Assembly (NCBI GenBank): GCA_964019155.1
Contig: OZ025242.1
Location: 9,034,321 to 9,098,320, forward strand
Direction of reading: 5' to 3'
Length of the DNA stretch: 64,000 nucleotides
DNA from: Osedax fenrisi
Taxonomy: Eukaryota; Annelida; Polychaeta; Sabellida; Siboglinidae
How positions within the stretch are numbered: the stretch's first letter is position 1; each line of letters begins with the position of its first letter. The translations under genes were made by a program, and so were the position numbers. Under the pieces are notes generated by a model that worked only from the letters and a program-made list of their open reading frames with translations, was not told the DNA's origin and ran no database searches. Shown here piece after piece: positions 1-11,450 of the stretch.

Positions 1-133
1 TAAAATTATATAAATTACTTTATATATTAATATATATAAATAGACTAATATATATTTAATAATTTAAATTGTATCTAGAATAAAGTATATATACCTCTGA
101 TAGAACTATACTATTAGTATAAGTAATATATTA

Positions 134-174
<41 letters not shown>

Positions 175-450
175 TTATCAGTTTAATATAATATGTAGCA
201 AAGTACAAATATAATAACAATATAAATATTGAATTTATATTTGTATTTTATCGGAATGAATTATATATAAAATATTATTTAGTATATCTCCATGCAACTA
301 ATGCCACATCATATATAGACAATAATTTATGATCTGAACCTATATGTGTCATATATATATGACAGCATTATTAGCTTGTATTTATTTTTTCATTACAATC
401 TAATAATGCTGTTAGTTTAATATAATATATACGTCACCTGGTCATCTTAC

Positions 451-738
451 CTGTACCAGAGATCTATATTATAGTATCGTATATAAGCTACGTAGTATCC
501 GAATGTGAGATCCCCCATATGTACCAAGGTCGCGTGAAGGACGAATATGTTCTCTTGATTATCATCTATAGAGGTAGATTCAGAAAAGTTAAATAAATAA
601 ATAACTTGTATTATATATAAATATGTTATTTATTTACTTTACTGAATATACCTCTATTTCTGTTTGAAGCCTATTCATATCGGCGAGGAAGTGTTCCCTG
701 ACACTAGTTTGATGCGAGTTTAACGCCACCACCTTCTC
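451..738 (-). pseudogene. USP25/28-like exon pair, copy 1 (GYY variant)
   Basis: On the minus strand an 87-nt exon (652-738, AG acceptor above, GAG|GTATAT donor below) encodes 29 residues that look coiled-coil, with VREHFLADMNRLQTEIE at the end. After an 86-nt hairpin-forming intron (566-651), a 115-nt exon (451-565) ends TGGTACAG|GTAAG. It reads FVLHATLVHMGDLTFGYY...AYIRYYNIDLWYR. This fits the second USP signature (x-L-x-A-[hydrophobic]-x2-H-x-G-x4-G-H-Y), but the catalytic His of GHY is Tyr here. A coiled-coil segment directly before the His box is the arrangement of USP25/USP28. The apparent exon phases (0, then one nucleotide needed) do not join cleanly, and the neighbouring post-His exon has a stop, so I call it a pseudogene fragment. 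Confidence 0.75.
566..651 (-). repeat. Hairpin forming the 86-nt intron between the USP exons
   Basis: Arms of about 30 nt (AGAGGTAGATTCAGAAAAGT... and ...ACTTTACTGAATATACCTCT on the plus strand) surround an AT loop, so the whole intron folds on itself. The structure is preserved in nine copies, with the tenth cut at its start. It resembles a small inserted palindromic element or a precursor-microRNA-sized hairpin; nothing else supports expression. Confidence 0.6.
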
Positions 739-775
739 CTATTATTTTAATAACATATTATATTTCATTGATATA

Positions 776-818
<43 letters not shown>

Positions 819-992
819 GTATATATTTATTGTGAAATTATATAAATTACTCTATATATATAGACTAATAGATACTTAATAATTTAAAATGTATATATAT
901 ATATATATATTGTAGTAGGATATGCCCTAATCTGCATTTTAATTTGTTTTCTCTTAGTTTTTCAGAATTATGCGTTTAAGATATAAACTCAG

Positions 993-1069
993 CTACGTTA
1001 GGGTTTAGCTTTATCGCGTTAACTTCAATTATCGTTGCCTCCTTTCTATCATGAATGTATCTTGTGAAT
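993..1069 (-). pseudogene. Post-His-box USP exon, type 1 (open, donor lost)
   Basis: Homologue of the type 2 block, with near-identical flanks. The frame is open: FTRYIHDRKEATIIEV, then NAIKLNPNVAEF. The donor GGTGAGT is changed to GCTGAGT, so the exon probably cannot be spliced at this point. Copies lie near 7.2, 10.06, 12.07, 15.0, 17.8, 20.6, 22.6 and 25.55 kb. On the minus strand this block lies before the coiled-coil exon of its monomer, not after the His box, so the exon order is scrambled. The plus-strand hydrophobic reading of the same block is probably a shadow. Confidence 0.45.
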
Positions 1070-1918
1070 CTGTGATGGACGTGATTGTGCGTCAACAATA
1101 ATTATATTTCATCAAATATGGTATAATTATATGTATATTACATAAAAAACCGACTTATATCCAAGTCAAAACCTCTCATCGATTGAATACAAGAATGGAT
1201 AATGTTCATATCATTAATTAAAATTTAAAATCGATATATTGTATTGAAGCACAATATTAAATTTAAATAACCATATTTAATATATGATGTATTTGTGTAA
1301 TTATAGTATAATGTAATTAATGTATACATTTTAATGTACTATTAATTTAATATTAAAATGTTATCATTATTGAATAACATATAAATAGTAATTGATAGAA
1401 ATAATATTATAATGGATTATAATTATATTATAATAATATATATATGTAAATATCCCAAGGAAGAAAATAATGGTTTGAATTGTTTTATATATTATATAAT
1501 ATGAATACATTTTCAAATGCCAGCTTATAATATGAATTGATTTTTTATACAATTTTCTAATAAAAACTAATTTATTGTTATATAATATGAAAAGTATGTT
1601 TTTTTTAGCATTCAAATTCAAAAGTCACATTTAAATTCGATATTTTACGATATTTATTTTTCTTAAAATCTAAAAGGTATATATATATTTAGTATATTAT
1701 AATATAATGATATATTATATAATTATAAAAATATTATTTTAATTTTATAATATTATTTTCTATCTAGTTATTTACAATATTATTTGATGATATTAAAATA
1801 TCAATTATCTATTCTAAATAAAATCTGGCTAAAATCATTCTCACGAATATCCATAAGAAATAGCTACATGATAATCTGCTTACTTATTTGGTGTGGCAAC
1901 TTAACATTTCTATTGTAA

Positions 1919-1978
<60 letters not shown>

Positions 1979-2485
1979 GTATATACATATGTATATATTT
2001 ATTATGAAATTATATAAATATATATACTTTATTCTAGATACATTTAAAATATTAAATATCTATTAGTCTATATATATAGAGTAATATATATAGACTAATA
2101 GATATTTTATCAAATTATCCTTACAGCAAACAGTCTAAAAAGTATATACATATTTTTTAGTGATTATACTAGTTTTTTATTTAAAAGTAAAACTTCTAAA
2201 GTAATTTACTTCTAATAATAATTTCACTATATATATATATATCTATATATGTATCTACATATATACATATGTATATATTTATTATGAAATTATATAAATT
2301 ACTCTATATATTTTTCTATAGACTATAGTCTCTATTATAATAGATATTTAATAATTTAAAATGTATCTAGAATAAAGTATATATATATATATTTATATAT
2401 TGTAGTAGGATATGCCCGAAACTGCATTTTAATTTGTTTTCTCTTAGTTTTTCAGAATTATGCGTTTACGCAAGATTAAACTCAC

Positions 2486-2562
2486 CTACATTGGACTTCA
2501 GCTTTAACACGGTAACTTAGGTTCTCGTCTCCTCCTTTCTATCATGAATGTATCTTGTGAAT
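2486..2562 (-). pseudogene. Post-His-box USP exon, type 2 (stop inside)
   Basis: This 77-nt exon-like block has acceptor CATCACAG and strong donor GTAG|GTGAGT. Its phase matches the end of the His-box exon, giving ...WYR then FTRYIHDRKEET and on to KLKSNVG. USPs usually have a WY-x-F-[ND]-D-like segment here, so the position fits. In every type 2 copy I checked (about 2.5, 8.7, 13.6, 16.5, 19.3, 24.1 and 27.1 kb) the frame contains TAA after ETRT. It is missing from the two short monomers. Confidence 0.5.
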
Positions 2563-2888
2563 CTGTGATGGATGTGATTGTGCGTCAACAATAATTATAT
2601 TTCATCAAATATAGTATAATTATATGTATATTACATATATTATTATAATAATATTACATATATATATATATATATATAATTGATAAAGTATATATTATAT
2701 ATTAATATATATATATATATTTAATATTATTATTAAAATTATATAAATTACTTTATATATTAATATATATAAGTAGACTAATATATATTTAATAATTTAA
2801 ATTGTATCTAGAATAAATATATATATATATATATACCTCTGATAGAACTATACTATTAGTATAAGTAATATATTACTTATATATATAT

Positions 2889-3050
2889 AGGATAGGATAG
2901 GATGGTTTATTTATACACCAAATATGGTAAAGAAAGATTACCCTCACTGGTGTTGTGAACGAACAAACAAAACGAAACAATAACATTAAATAAGGTAGCA
3001 ATATAATATATAAAAATAGAGATGGAACCAGATCAACATCAAGGAGAGGG
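2889..3050 (-). other. LINE 3' untranslated region and tandem tail
   Basis: After the stop at 3051 there are about 160 nt of 3' untranslated sequence with an AATAAA on the minus strand near 2911, then CCATCCTATCCTATCCTAT running into the satellite (TA)n. The short repeated tail is typical of CR1/L2 group elements. Confidence 0.7.
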
Positions 3051-5156
3051 TTACTTTAATTTTAAATTTAAATAGTCTTTGAGACTATTAGCAAATACGT
3101 GAGGCGACTTCAATCTTCTTAGGCGGTAAGGCAACAGATTCCATGTAGTAGGAGCCATGCTTGTAAAGGAGCGAGAACGCATCACGTTACGAGTAACAGG
3201 TAAGTCAAGTAGTGTGGCATCAGACGAGCGCAGATGTGGGAGGATGTTGCGACGAGTGAGCAATGCACGTAAGTATGCAGGTCTGCCTAGGAATAGTGTT
3301 TTATGTGTTAAGCAGAGAAGCCTAAATTGACACCGTTTTCTAAACGATAGCCATTTCATATTGCATTGGTGGGTGTCAGTTAAAGCATGATCCCGTCGCT
3401 TAAGCCTATGAACTAATCTTACGGATGAGCGAATAATTCGGTCAATTTTAATAACTTCAGAGTTCTTAATTCCGTAGAATAGAGAACAGCAATAGTCTAT
3501 TCGAGATAATACTAGGGCATTGAGAAGGCGCTTAGTGATGTTGGGCGAACAATAGTTTATAATGTGACGAATTTTTCTCAAATAGAGATTAGCGGATTTA
3601 GAGATTGCATTTATATGAGCACCGTACGATAGAGTACTATCAATTAAAACTCCAAGATTGCGCACAGATTCAGAAGGTTTAATAATTATACCGTCAATTG
3701 ACAGAGTAGGGAAAGTGACAGGTACCTTCGAGATGTTAAGAAGTTCAGTTTTGGAAGTATTGACTAAGAGGTCATTAGTTAGTAACCAGTAAGTGATCTC
3801 AGAAGTACAATCTGACAGCTCAGAGTTAGAGTTCATAGAGTCAATGGGCAGTTTCAGTAGTAGTTGAATGTCATCAGCATATATGTGGTAATAGATATTA
3901 GGGTATTTGCGAATAATATTAGAGATAGGACGTAAGTATATAGAGAAGAGAAGTGGCCCAAGAACTGACCCCTGAGGGAACCCTTTAAGAATATTGGTGG
4001 GAGGTGATATGAAGTCATTGATTTTAACAGACGAAGTTCGATCAGTGATGAACGACATCAGCCACTTAAGGGGGGAACCTTCAATACCAAGTTCGATGAT
4101 ACGGTTAATTAGGATCGAATGGTTGAGCATGTCAAATGCACTAGAAAGGTCAATCAGGAGTAGTTGTACGCAATGAGAAGAGTCAAGCGAGTTATGAATC
4201 AGGTCAGTGACATGTGTGAGGGCAGTCTCAGTAGAGAAAGATTTTCTATAAGCACTTTGAAAGTAATCAAGCAGATTGTTATTTTCAAGGTAATTAATGA
4301 GCTGACGACTGACCACACGTTCCATGATTTTACTTAATATTGGAAGTTGCGAGATCGGTCGGTAATTGGTCAATATATCTGGATCAAGATACGGTTTTTT
4401 TAGAATGGGCTTAATAATGGCATATTTCAAGGAACTGACCATGATTCCATCGTCAAGTGATTGAGAGATCAAGTAAAGTATTGCATTTTCAGTTATAGGG
4501 ACAATGTTCTTAAAAACAACGAGTGGTAATGGGTCAATTGGGGAAGTGGAATTAGCAGTGAGAATCAAGTTACGGATTTCGGTAATAGAAGGAGGAGTGA
4601 AACAAGAGAGTTTGCAAGATATAGGGTTAGTCGTTATATGAGCATAAAGTGTCATCGGTAATTGCGCCAATTTAGAGCTGATGTTGTCGAATATATGGGA
4701 GAGCTTAGTAGACAAGGAGGAGACAAAAGAAGAACACAGAGCAGCATCAGGTAGTGCAGTAGACTTAGATTTGATGTTGGTACCAAGGATGCTATTAGCC
4801 ATTTTAAAAATTTTTCGAGTGTCATTTCCACAAGCATTAAATTTCGATTCATAATAGGACGTTTTATGGAGATTTAATTCATGTTTATAGGCTTTCCTCG
4901 CTATCAGAAATTTAGATTTGTGAGAGGGGGACATGTTAATCTTACGCTCAAGTTTCCTTAATGAACGTTTCATTATAGCAAGATGAGAAGAAAACCAAGG
5001 TGATGAAGTATGTAGAGTGAAGTAACGAGATTTTAAAGGAACTAAGTTATTCAAAGTAGATGAAAGACAGTAATTTAAAATATCAAACGATATGTGATCA
5101 CTGGATAATCTATTCTCAAATTGTAGGCCTAGTTCATGATAGTTTAATTTCCTCAA
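3051..5156 (-). CDS. LINE ORF2, reverse transcriptase
   Basis: This 701-residue open frame covers the linker, the reverse transcriptase and the C-terminal domain. Visible blocks in order are SPWFSSHLAIMKRSLRKLER (about residues 52-71), the fingers motif NYRPISQLPILSKIMERVV, LLIDLSSAFDMLNHSIL with the first catalytic Asp, GFPQGSVLGPLLFSIYL, and IYADDIQLLL (YADD at about 426-429, codons near 3869-3880). Next come SVRNLGVLIDSTLSYGAHI, LVLSRIDYCCSLFYG, then TWNLLPYRLRRLKS. These blocks match the CR1/L2 group rather than RTE or R2. The product would copy the element RNA at nicked DNA. Because of the upstream stop it would not be made as a full ORF2 protein; Met at 5156 is simply the first Met after that stop. 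Confidence 0.85.
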   Translation of the reverse strand: MRKLNYHELGLQFENRLSSDHISFDILNYCLSSTLNNLVPLKSRYFTLHTSSPWFSSHLAIMKRSLRKLERKINMSPSHKSKFLIARKAYKHELNLHKTSYYESKFNACGNDTRKIFKMANSILGTNIKSKSTALPDAALCSSFVSSLSTKLSHIFDNISSKLAQLPMTLYAHITTNPISCKLSCFTPPSITEIRNLILTANSTSPIDPLPLVVFKNIVPITENAILYLISQSLDDGIMVSSLKYAIIKPILKKPYLDPDILTNYRPISQLPILSKIMERVVSRQLINYLENNNLLDYFQSAYRKSFSTETALTHVTDLIHNSLDSSHCVQLLLIDLSSAFDMLNHSILINRIIELGIEGSPLKWLMSFITDRTSSVKINDFISPPTNILKGFPQGSVLGPLLFSIYLRPISNIIRKYPNIYYHIYADDIQLLLKLPIDSMNSNSELSDCTSEITYWLLTNDLLVNTSKTELLNISKVPVTFPTLSIDGIIIKPSESVRNLGVLIDSTLSYGAHINAISKSANLYLRKIRHIINYCSPNITKRLLNALVLSRIDYCCSLFYGIKNSEVIKIDRIIRSSVRLVHRLKRRDHALTDTHQCNMKWLSFRKRCQFRLLCLTHKTLFLGRPAYLRALLTRRNILPHLRSSDATLLDLPVTRNVMRSRSFTSMAPTTWNLLPYRLRRLKSPHVFANSLKDYLNLKLK

Positions 5157-5174
5157 CTCCCTATAAAAAACTAA

Positions 5175-5630
5175 TTACTTAGTTGATACAGGTTTCCTTA
5201 GATAAATAGATGTATGAATCAGATAATGATCAGTTAAGAGATCAGAACGAATACAGGGTGAAATGAACTGAGTGGGTGTATCATTAGGAGTAAAAATCAG
5301 ATCAAGAATATTGCCACTTGTGTGAGTAGGACAGGATATATGTTGATGAAGACCAAGGGATTCAGTTAATTGCCTAAATAAGGAATGGGGTTGAGACATG
5401 GAGTCAAAATGATAATTGAAATCGCCCATACAAATGAATTTAAAAGAGCTAGAATGTAAGCCATTATTTATGCAATCAGAGAATTCATCAAAGAAGATGG
5501 AATAATCAGGCCTAGGAGGCCGATAAATAACTATAATACGAAGTATATCGAAAGGGAAATTAAATGTGCAAGATAAGCAATCACCATAAGAAAAAGTAAC
5601 AGAAGAAATGGAAGGCGTTGGTAAGTCCAT
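5175..5630 (-). pseudogene. LINE ORF2, endonuclease C-terminal part
   Basis: Contains IVIYRPPRPD, CMGDFNYHFD, then NILDLIFT and DHYLIHTS. These are the YRPP, GDFN, LDLI and SDH-like motifs of the APE endonuclease domain. It ends at a TAA (5175-5177) that is in frame with the reverse transcriptase below, so a single stop separates the two domains. Confidence 0.85.
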
Positions 5631-5635
5631 ATGAA

Positions 5636-5863
5636 TTAAGATACCAACGCCTCCCCACGACCATAATTACGAGGTTGGAGATAAAGATTATAACCCGCCT
5701 CGCAGCACAATGAGAATATATCCGTATCATCAATGCTAATCCAGGTTTCAGTGATCCCAATAATAGAGATAGGTTTAATTTTTAGATAGGAAAGGAGTAG
5801 TACAATATTAGAGCGAAGAGATCGAATATTAATAAGGGAAATGCTAATTACATCAGATAACAT
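5636..5863 (-). pseudogene. LINE ORF2, endonuclease N-terminal part
   Basis: Starts MLSDVISISLINIRSLRSN, then IIGITETWI. These match the NxRS and TETWL motifs of apurinic-type (APE) endonucleases. The frame is lost at GRGEALVS; the continuing frame starts about 5650, consistent with one extra G in a run of Gs. In an intact element this domain nicks the target DNA. Confidence 0.8.
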
Positions 5864-5869
5864 ACATAG

Positions 5870-6240
5870 TCACTTTTTATTAGACTCAGTCTCAGATTTT
5901 GATTTTGAAAAAGCCGCAAAAGATATCTTCCATGCGGATATTTCCTCTTGCGTAGGGTTATATTTATCAGATATCCAGTCAATCTTATCATTGATAGTTC
6001 TTCTTAACTCATAACAATTAGTTCTTTTATTAAATACCGATTTGAGGGACTTAATGGAACCTGATTTAATAGCATGATAATACAGCAAGCCCAATTTCCT
6101 AGTATCGAGTGATAATGACTGGAATATAAACAGTTTATCATATTTATTATCAAATTTTAGATCTAAAAACCTATCTCTAGAGTATTTTGAGTTGAAGTTT
6201 ATTATGGCAGTGCCATTTATAAATTTAACATCAGAGATAT
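5870..6240 (-). pseudogene. LINE ORF1 C-terminal fragment
   Basis: The frame runs from the (TA)n junction to a stop at 5870. Residues such as LFIFQSLSLDTRKLGLLYYH, then CYELRRTINDKIDWISD, resemble the C-terminal region of insect-type LINE ORF1 proteins (IxxxxSLTxxxRxLxxxA...). The upstream (TA)n codons belong to the satellite and not to the protein. The stop is 6 nt before the Met that starts ORF2 in the same frame. Function: RNA-binding chaperone in intact elements. Confidence 0.6.
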
Positions 6241-6504
6241 ATAAAAGTATATATATATATATATATATACTTATCAGTTTAATATAATATGTAGCAAAGT
6301 ACATATATAATAACAATATAAATATTGAATTTATATTCGTATTTTATCGGAATGAATTATATATAAAATATTATTTAGTAATCTCCATGCATCTAATGCC
6401 ACATCATATATATACAATAATTTATGATCTGAACCTATATGTGTCATATATATATGACAGCATTATTAGCTTGTATAAACCTGTGTTTGTCATATATATA
6501 TATA

Positions 6505-6582
<78 letters not shown>

Positions 6583-6662
6583 TATATATGACAAACACAG
6601 GTTCATACAAGCTAATAATGCTGTTAGTTTAATATAATATATACGTCACCTGGTCATCTTAC

Positions 6663-6950
6663 CTGTACCAGAGATCTATATTATAGTATCGTATGTAAGC
6701 TATGTAGTGCCCGAATGTGAGATCCCCCATATGTACCAAGGTCGCGTGAAGGACGAGTATGTTCTCTTGATTATCATCTATAGAGGTAGATTCAGAAAAG
6801 TTAAATAAATAAATAACTTGTATTATATATAAATATGTTATTTATTTACTTTACTGAATATACCTCTATTTCTGTTTGAAGCCTATTCATATCGGCGAGG
6901 AAGTGTTCCCTGACACTAGTTTGATGCGAGTTTAACGCCACCACCTTCTC
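6663..6950 (-). pseudogene. USP25/28-like exon pair, copy 2 (GHY)
   Basis: The His-box exon is 6663-6777 and retains the catalytic motif: ILVLHATLVHMGDLTFGHY followed by IAYIRYYNIDLWYR and a GTAAG donor. The coiled-coil exon is 6864-6950. Its acceptor AG is changed: the plus strand reads CTTCTCATATT where other copies have CTTCTCCTATT. The exon would therefore not splice as in the other copies. This is the first monomer to the right of the LINE insertion. Confidence 0.75.
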
Positions 6951-8113
6951 ATATTATTTTAATAACATATTATATTTCATTGATATATATTTATATATAT
7001 ATATATATATATATACATATGTATATATTTATTGTGAAATTATATAAATTACTCTATATATATAGACTAATAGATACTTAATAATTTAAAATGTATATAT
7101 ATATATATATATTGTAGTAGGATATGCCCTAATCTGCATTTTAATTTGTTTTCTCTTAGTTTTTCAGAATTATGCGTTTAAGATATAAACTCAGCTACGT
7201 TAGGGTTTAGCTTTATCGCGTTAACTTCAATTATCGTTGCCTCCTTTCTATCATGAATGTATCTTGTGAATCTGTGATGGACGTGATTGTGCGTCAACAA
7301 TAATTATATTTCATCAAATATGGTATAGTTATATGTATATTACATAAAAAACCGACTTATATCCAAGTCAAAACCTCTCATCGATTGAATACAAGAATGG
7401 ATAATGTTCATATCATTAATTAAAATTTAAAATCGATATATTGTATTGATGCACAATATTAAATTTAAATAACCATATTTAATATATGATGTATTTTTGT
7501 AATTATAGTATAATGTAATTAATGTATACATTTTAATGTACTATTAATTTCATATTAAAATTTTATCATTATTGAATAACATATAAATAGTAATTGATAG
7601 AAATAATATTATAATGGATTATAATTATATTATAATAATATATATATGTAAATATCCCAAGGAAGAAAATAATGGTTTGAATTGTTTTATATATTATATA
7701 ATATGAATACATTTTCAAATGCCAGTTTATAATATGAATTGATTTTTTATACAATTTTCTAATAAAAACTAATTTATTGTTATATAATATGAAAAGTATG
7801 TTTTTTTTAGCATTCAAATTCAAAAGTCACATTTAAATTCGATATTTTAATTTATTTTTCTTAAAATCTAAAAGATATATATATATTTAGTATATTATAA
7901 TATAATGATATAATATATAATTATAAAAATATTATTTTAATTTTATAATATTATTTTCTATCTAGTTATTTACAATATTATAACATGATATTAAAATATC
8001 AATTATCTATTCTAAATAAAATCTGGCTAAAATCATTCTCACGAATATCCATAAGAAATAGCTACATGATAATCTGCTTACTTATTTGGTGTGGCAACTT
8101 AACATTTCTATTG

Positions 8114-8206
<93 letters not shown>

Positions 8207-9409
8207 GTATATACATATGTATATATTTATTATGAAATTATATAAATATATATACTTTATTCTAGATACATTTAAAATATTAAATATCTATTAGTCTATA
8301 TATATATAGAGTAATATATATAGACTAATAGATATTTTATCAAATTATCCTTACAGCAAACAGTCTAAAAAGTATATACATATTTTTGAGTGATTATACT
8401 AGTTTTTTATTTAAAAGTAAAACTTCTAAAGTAATTTACTTCTAATAATAATTTCACTATATATATATATATCTATATATGTATCTACATATATACATAT
8501 GTATATATTTATTATGAAATTATATAAATTACTCTATATATTTTTCTATAGACTATAGTCTCTATTATAATAGATAATTAATAATTTAAAATGTATCTAG
8601 AATAAAGTATATATATATATATATTTATATATTGTAGTAGGATATGCCCGAAACTGCATTTTAATTTGTTTTCTCTTAGTTTTTCAGAATTATGCGTTTA
8701 CGCAAGATTAAACTCACCTACATTGGACTTCAGCTTTAACACGGTAAATTAGGTTCTCGTCTCCTCCTTTCTATCATGAATGTATCTTGTGAATCTGTGA
8801 TGGATGTGATTGTGCGTCAACAATAATTATATTTCATCAAATATAGTATAATTATATGTATATTACATATATTATTATAATAATATTACATATATATATA
8901 TATATATATATAATTGATAAAGTATATATTATATATTAATATATATATATATTTAATATTATTATTAAAATTATATAAATTACTTTATATATTAATATAT
9001 ATAAGTAGACTAATATATATTTAATAATTTAAATTGTATCTAGAATAAATATATATATATATATACATCTGATAGAACTATACTATTAGTATAAGTAATA
9101 TATTACTTATATATATATATATATATATATATACTTATCAGTTTAATATAATATGTAGCAAAGTACATATATAATAACAATATAAATATTGAATTTATAT
9201 TCGTATTTTATCGGAATGAATTATATATAAAATATTATTTAGTAATCTCCATGCATCTAATGCCACATCATATATAGACAATAATTTATGATCTGAACCT
9301 ATATGTGTCATATATATATGACAGCATTATTAGCTTGTATTTATTTTTTCATTACAAGCTAATAATGCTGTTAGTTTAATATAATATATACGTCACCTGG
9401 TCATCTTAC

Positions 9410-9697
9410 CTGTACCAGAGATCTATATTATAGTATCGTATGTAAGCTATGTAGTGCCCGAATGTGAGATCCCCCATATGTACCAAGGTCGCGTGAAGGA
9501 CGAGTATGTTCTCTTGATTATCATCTATAGAGGTAGATTCAGAAAAGTTAAATAAATAAATAACTTGTATTATATATAAATATGTTATTTATTTACTTTA
9601 CTGAATATACCTCTATTTCTGTTTGAAGCCTATTCATATCGGCGAGGAAGTGTTCCCTGATACTAGTTTGATGCGAGTTTAACGCCACCACCTTCTC
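9410..9697 (-). pseudogene. USP25/28-like exon pair, copy 3 (GHY)
   Basis: His-box exon 9410-9524 with intact GHY and donor. Coiled-coil exon 9611-9697 with acceptor and donor intact and one Val-to-Ile change (SIREHF instead of SVREHF). Both exons are individually open. It is one of the best-preserved copies, but it is followed by the short (about 2.0 kb) monomer type on the right. Confidence 0.75.
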
Positions 9698-9734
9698 CTA
9701 TTATTTTAATAACATATTATATTTCATTGATATA

Positions 9735-9817
<83 letters not shown>

Positions 9818-9890
9818 GTATATATTTATTGTGAAATTATATAAATTACTCTATATATATAGACTAATAGATACTTATTAATTTAAAATG

Positions 9891-9958
<68 letters not shown>

Positions 9959-11115
9959 AGTAGGATATGCCCTAATCTGCATTTTAATTTGTTTTCTCTT
10001 AGTTTTTCAGAATTATGCGTTTACTCAAGATATAAACTCAGCTACGTTAGGGTTTAGCTTTATCGCGTTAACTTCAATTATCGTTGCCTCCTTTCTATCA
10101 TGAATGTATCTTGTGAATCTGTGATGGACGTGATTGTGCGTCAACAATAATTATATTTCATCAAATATGGTATAATTATATGTATATTACATAAAAAACC
10201 GACTTATATCCAAGTCAAAACCTCTCATCGATTGAATACAAGAATGGATAATGTTCATATCATTAATTAAAATTTAAAATCGATATTTTGTATTGAAGCA
10301 CAATATTAAATTTAAATAACCATATTTAATATATGATGTATTTGTGTAATTATAGTATAATGTAATTAATGTATACATTTTAATGTACTATTAATTTCAT
10401 ATTAAAATGTTATCATTATTGAATAACATATAAATAGTAATTGATAGAAATAATATTATAATGGATTATAATTATATTATAATAATATATATATGTAAAT
10501 ATCCCAAGGAAGAAAATAATGGTTTGAATTGTTTTATATATTATATAATATGAATACATTTTCAAATGCCAGTTTATAATATGAATTGATATTTAATACA
10601 ATTTTCTAATAAAAACTAATTTATTGTTATATATTATGAAAAGTATGTTTTTTTTAGCATTCAAATTCAAAAGTCACATTTAAATTCGATATTTTAATTT
10701 ATTTTTCTTATAATCTAAAAGGTATATATATATTTAGTATATTATAATATAATATAATGATATAATATATAATTATAAAAATATAATTTAATTTTATAAT
10801 ATTATTTTATATCTAGTTATTTACAATATTATAACATGATATTAAAATATCAATTATCTATTCTAAATAAAATCTGGCTAAAATCATTCTCGCGAATATC
10901 CATAAGAAATAGCTACATGATAATCTGCCTACTTATTTGGTGTGGCAACTTAACTTAATATATATATATTTAATATTATTATTAAAATTATATAAATTAC
11001 TTTATATATTAATATATATAAATAGACTAATATATATTTAATAATTTAAATTGTATCTAGAATAAAGTATATATACCTCTGATAGAACTATACTATTAGT
11101 ATAAGTAATATATTA

Positions 11116-11164
<49 letters not shown>

Positions 11165-11450
11165 TTATCAGTTTAATATAATATGTAGCAAAGTACAAAT
11201 ATAATAACAATATAAATATTGAATTTATATTTGTATTTTATCGGAATGAATTATATATAAAATATTATTTAGTATATCTCCATGCAACTAATGCCACATC
11301 ATATATAGACAATAATTTATGATCTGAACCTATATGTGTCATATATATATGACAGCATTATTAGCTTGTATTTATTTTTTCATTACAATCTAATAATGCT
11401 GTTAGTTTAATATAATATATACGTCACCTGGTCATCTTACCTGTACCAGA

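Larger units (their letters stand above)
2889..6245 (-). mobile_element. CR1/L2-type non-LTR retrotransposon, 5'-truncated
   Basis: About 3.36 kb of non-satellite sequence interrupts a (TA)n tract of one monomer; the other monomers lack it. On the minus strand it contains the C-terminal part of ORF1, then an endonuclease (5175-5863, broken), then a long reverse transcriptase frame (3051-5156). It ends in a short 3' untranslated region with a CCTAT repeat at 2890-2903 instead of poly(A); short tandem tails are common in the CR1/L2 group. The 5' end is truncated inside ORF1. The target-site duplication cannot be defined inside (TA)n. One frameshift and one in-frame stop make this copy inactive as it stands. 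Confidence 0.9.

Noticed and set aside
1367..1621. 84-residue minus-strand frame repeated in most monomers (also 7569, 12437, 15383, 18173, 20983, 22976, 25917)
   Set aside because: Very rich in Ile, Tyr, Asn and Lys from AT-rich DNA, no family resemblance. Its conservation is explained by array homogenisation, and the copy near 10.43 kb is broken.
3994..4852. Short frames within the LINE (3994-4176 plus, 4652-4852 minus)
   Set aside because: Shadows of the reverse transcriptase frame.
6387..6632. Frames made of repeated Tyr-Ile (also 6422-6610, 14191-14415, 24728-24955)
   Set aside because: Pure translation of (TA)n and of the palindrome arms.
7985..8245. Plus-strand frames starting MILKYQLSILNKIW and running into (TA)n (also 15799 and 26333)
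   Set aside because: Half of each frame is TA dinucleotide repeat. The opposite strand has a short open stretch (LFLMDIRENDFSQILFRIDN) that is equally plausible, and I could not assign either.
9888..10103. Plus-strand hydrophobic frame VGYALICILICFLLVFQNYA... ending FLS
   Set aside because: Looks like a membrane segment, but the minus strand of the same block fits the USP exon series with splice sites and phase. In most copies the plus frame is broken.
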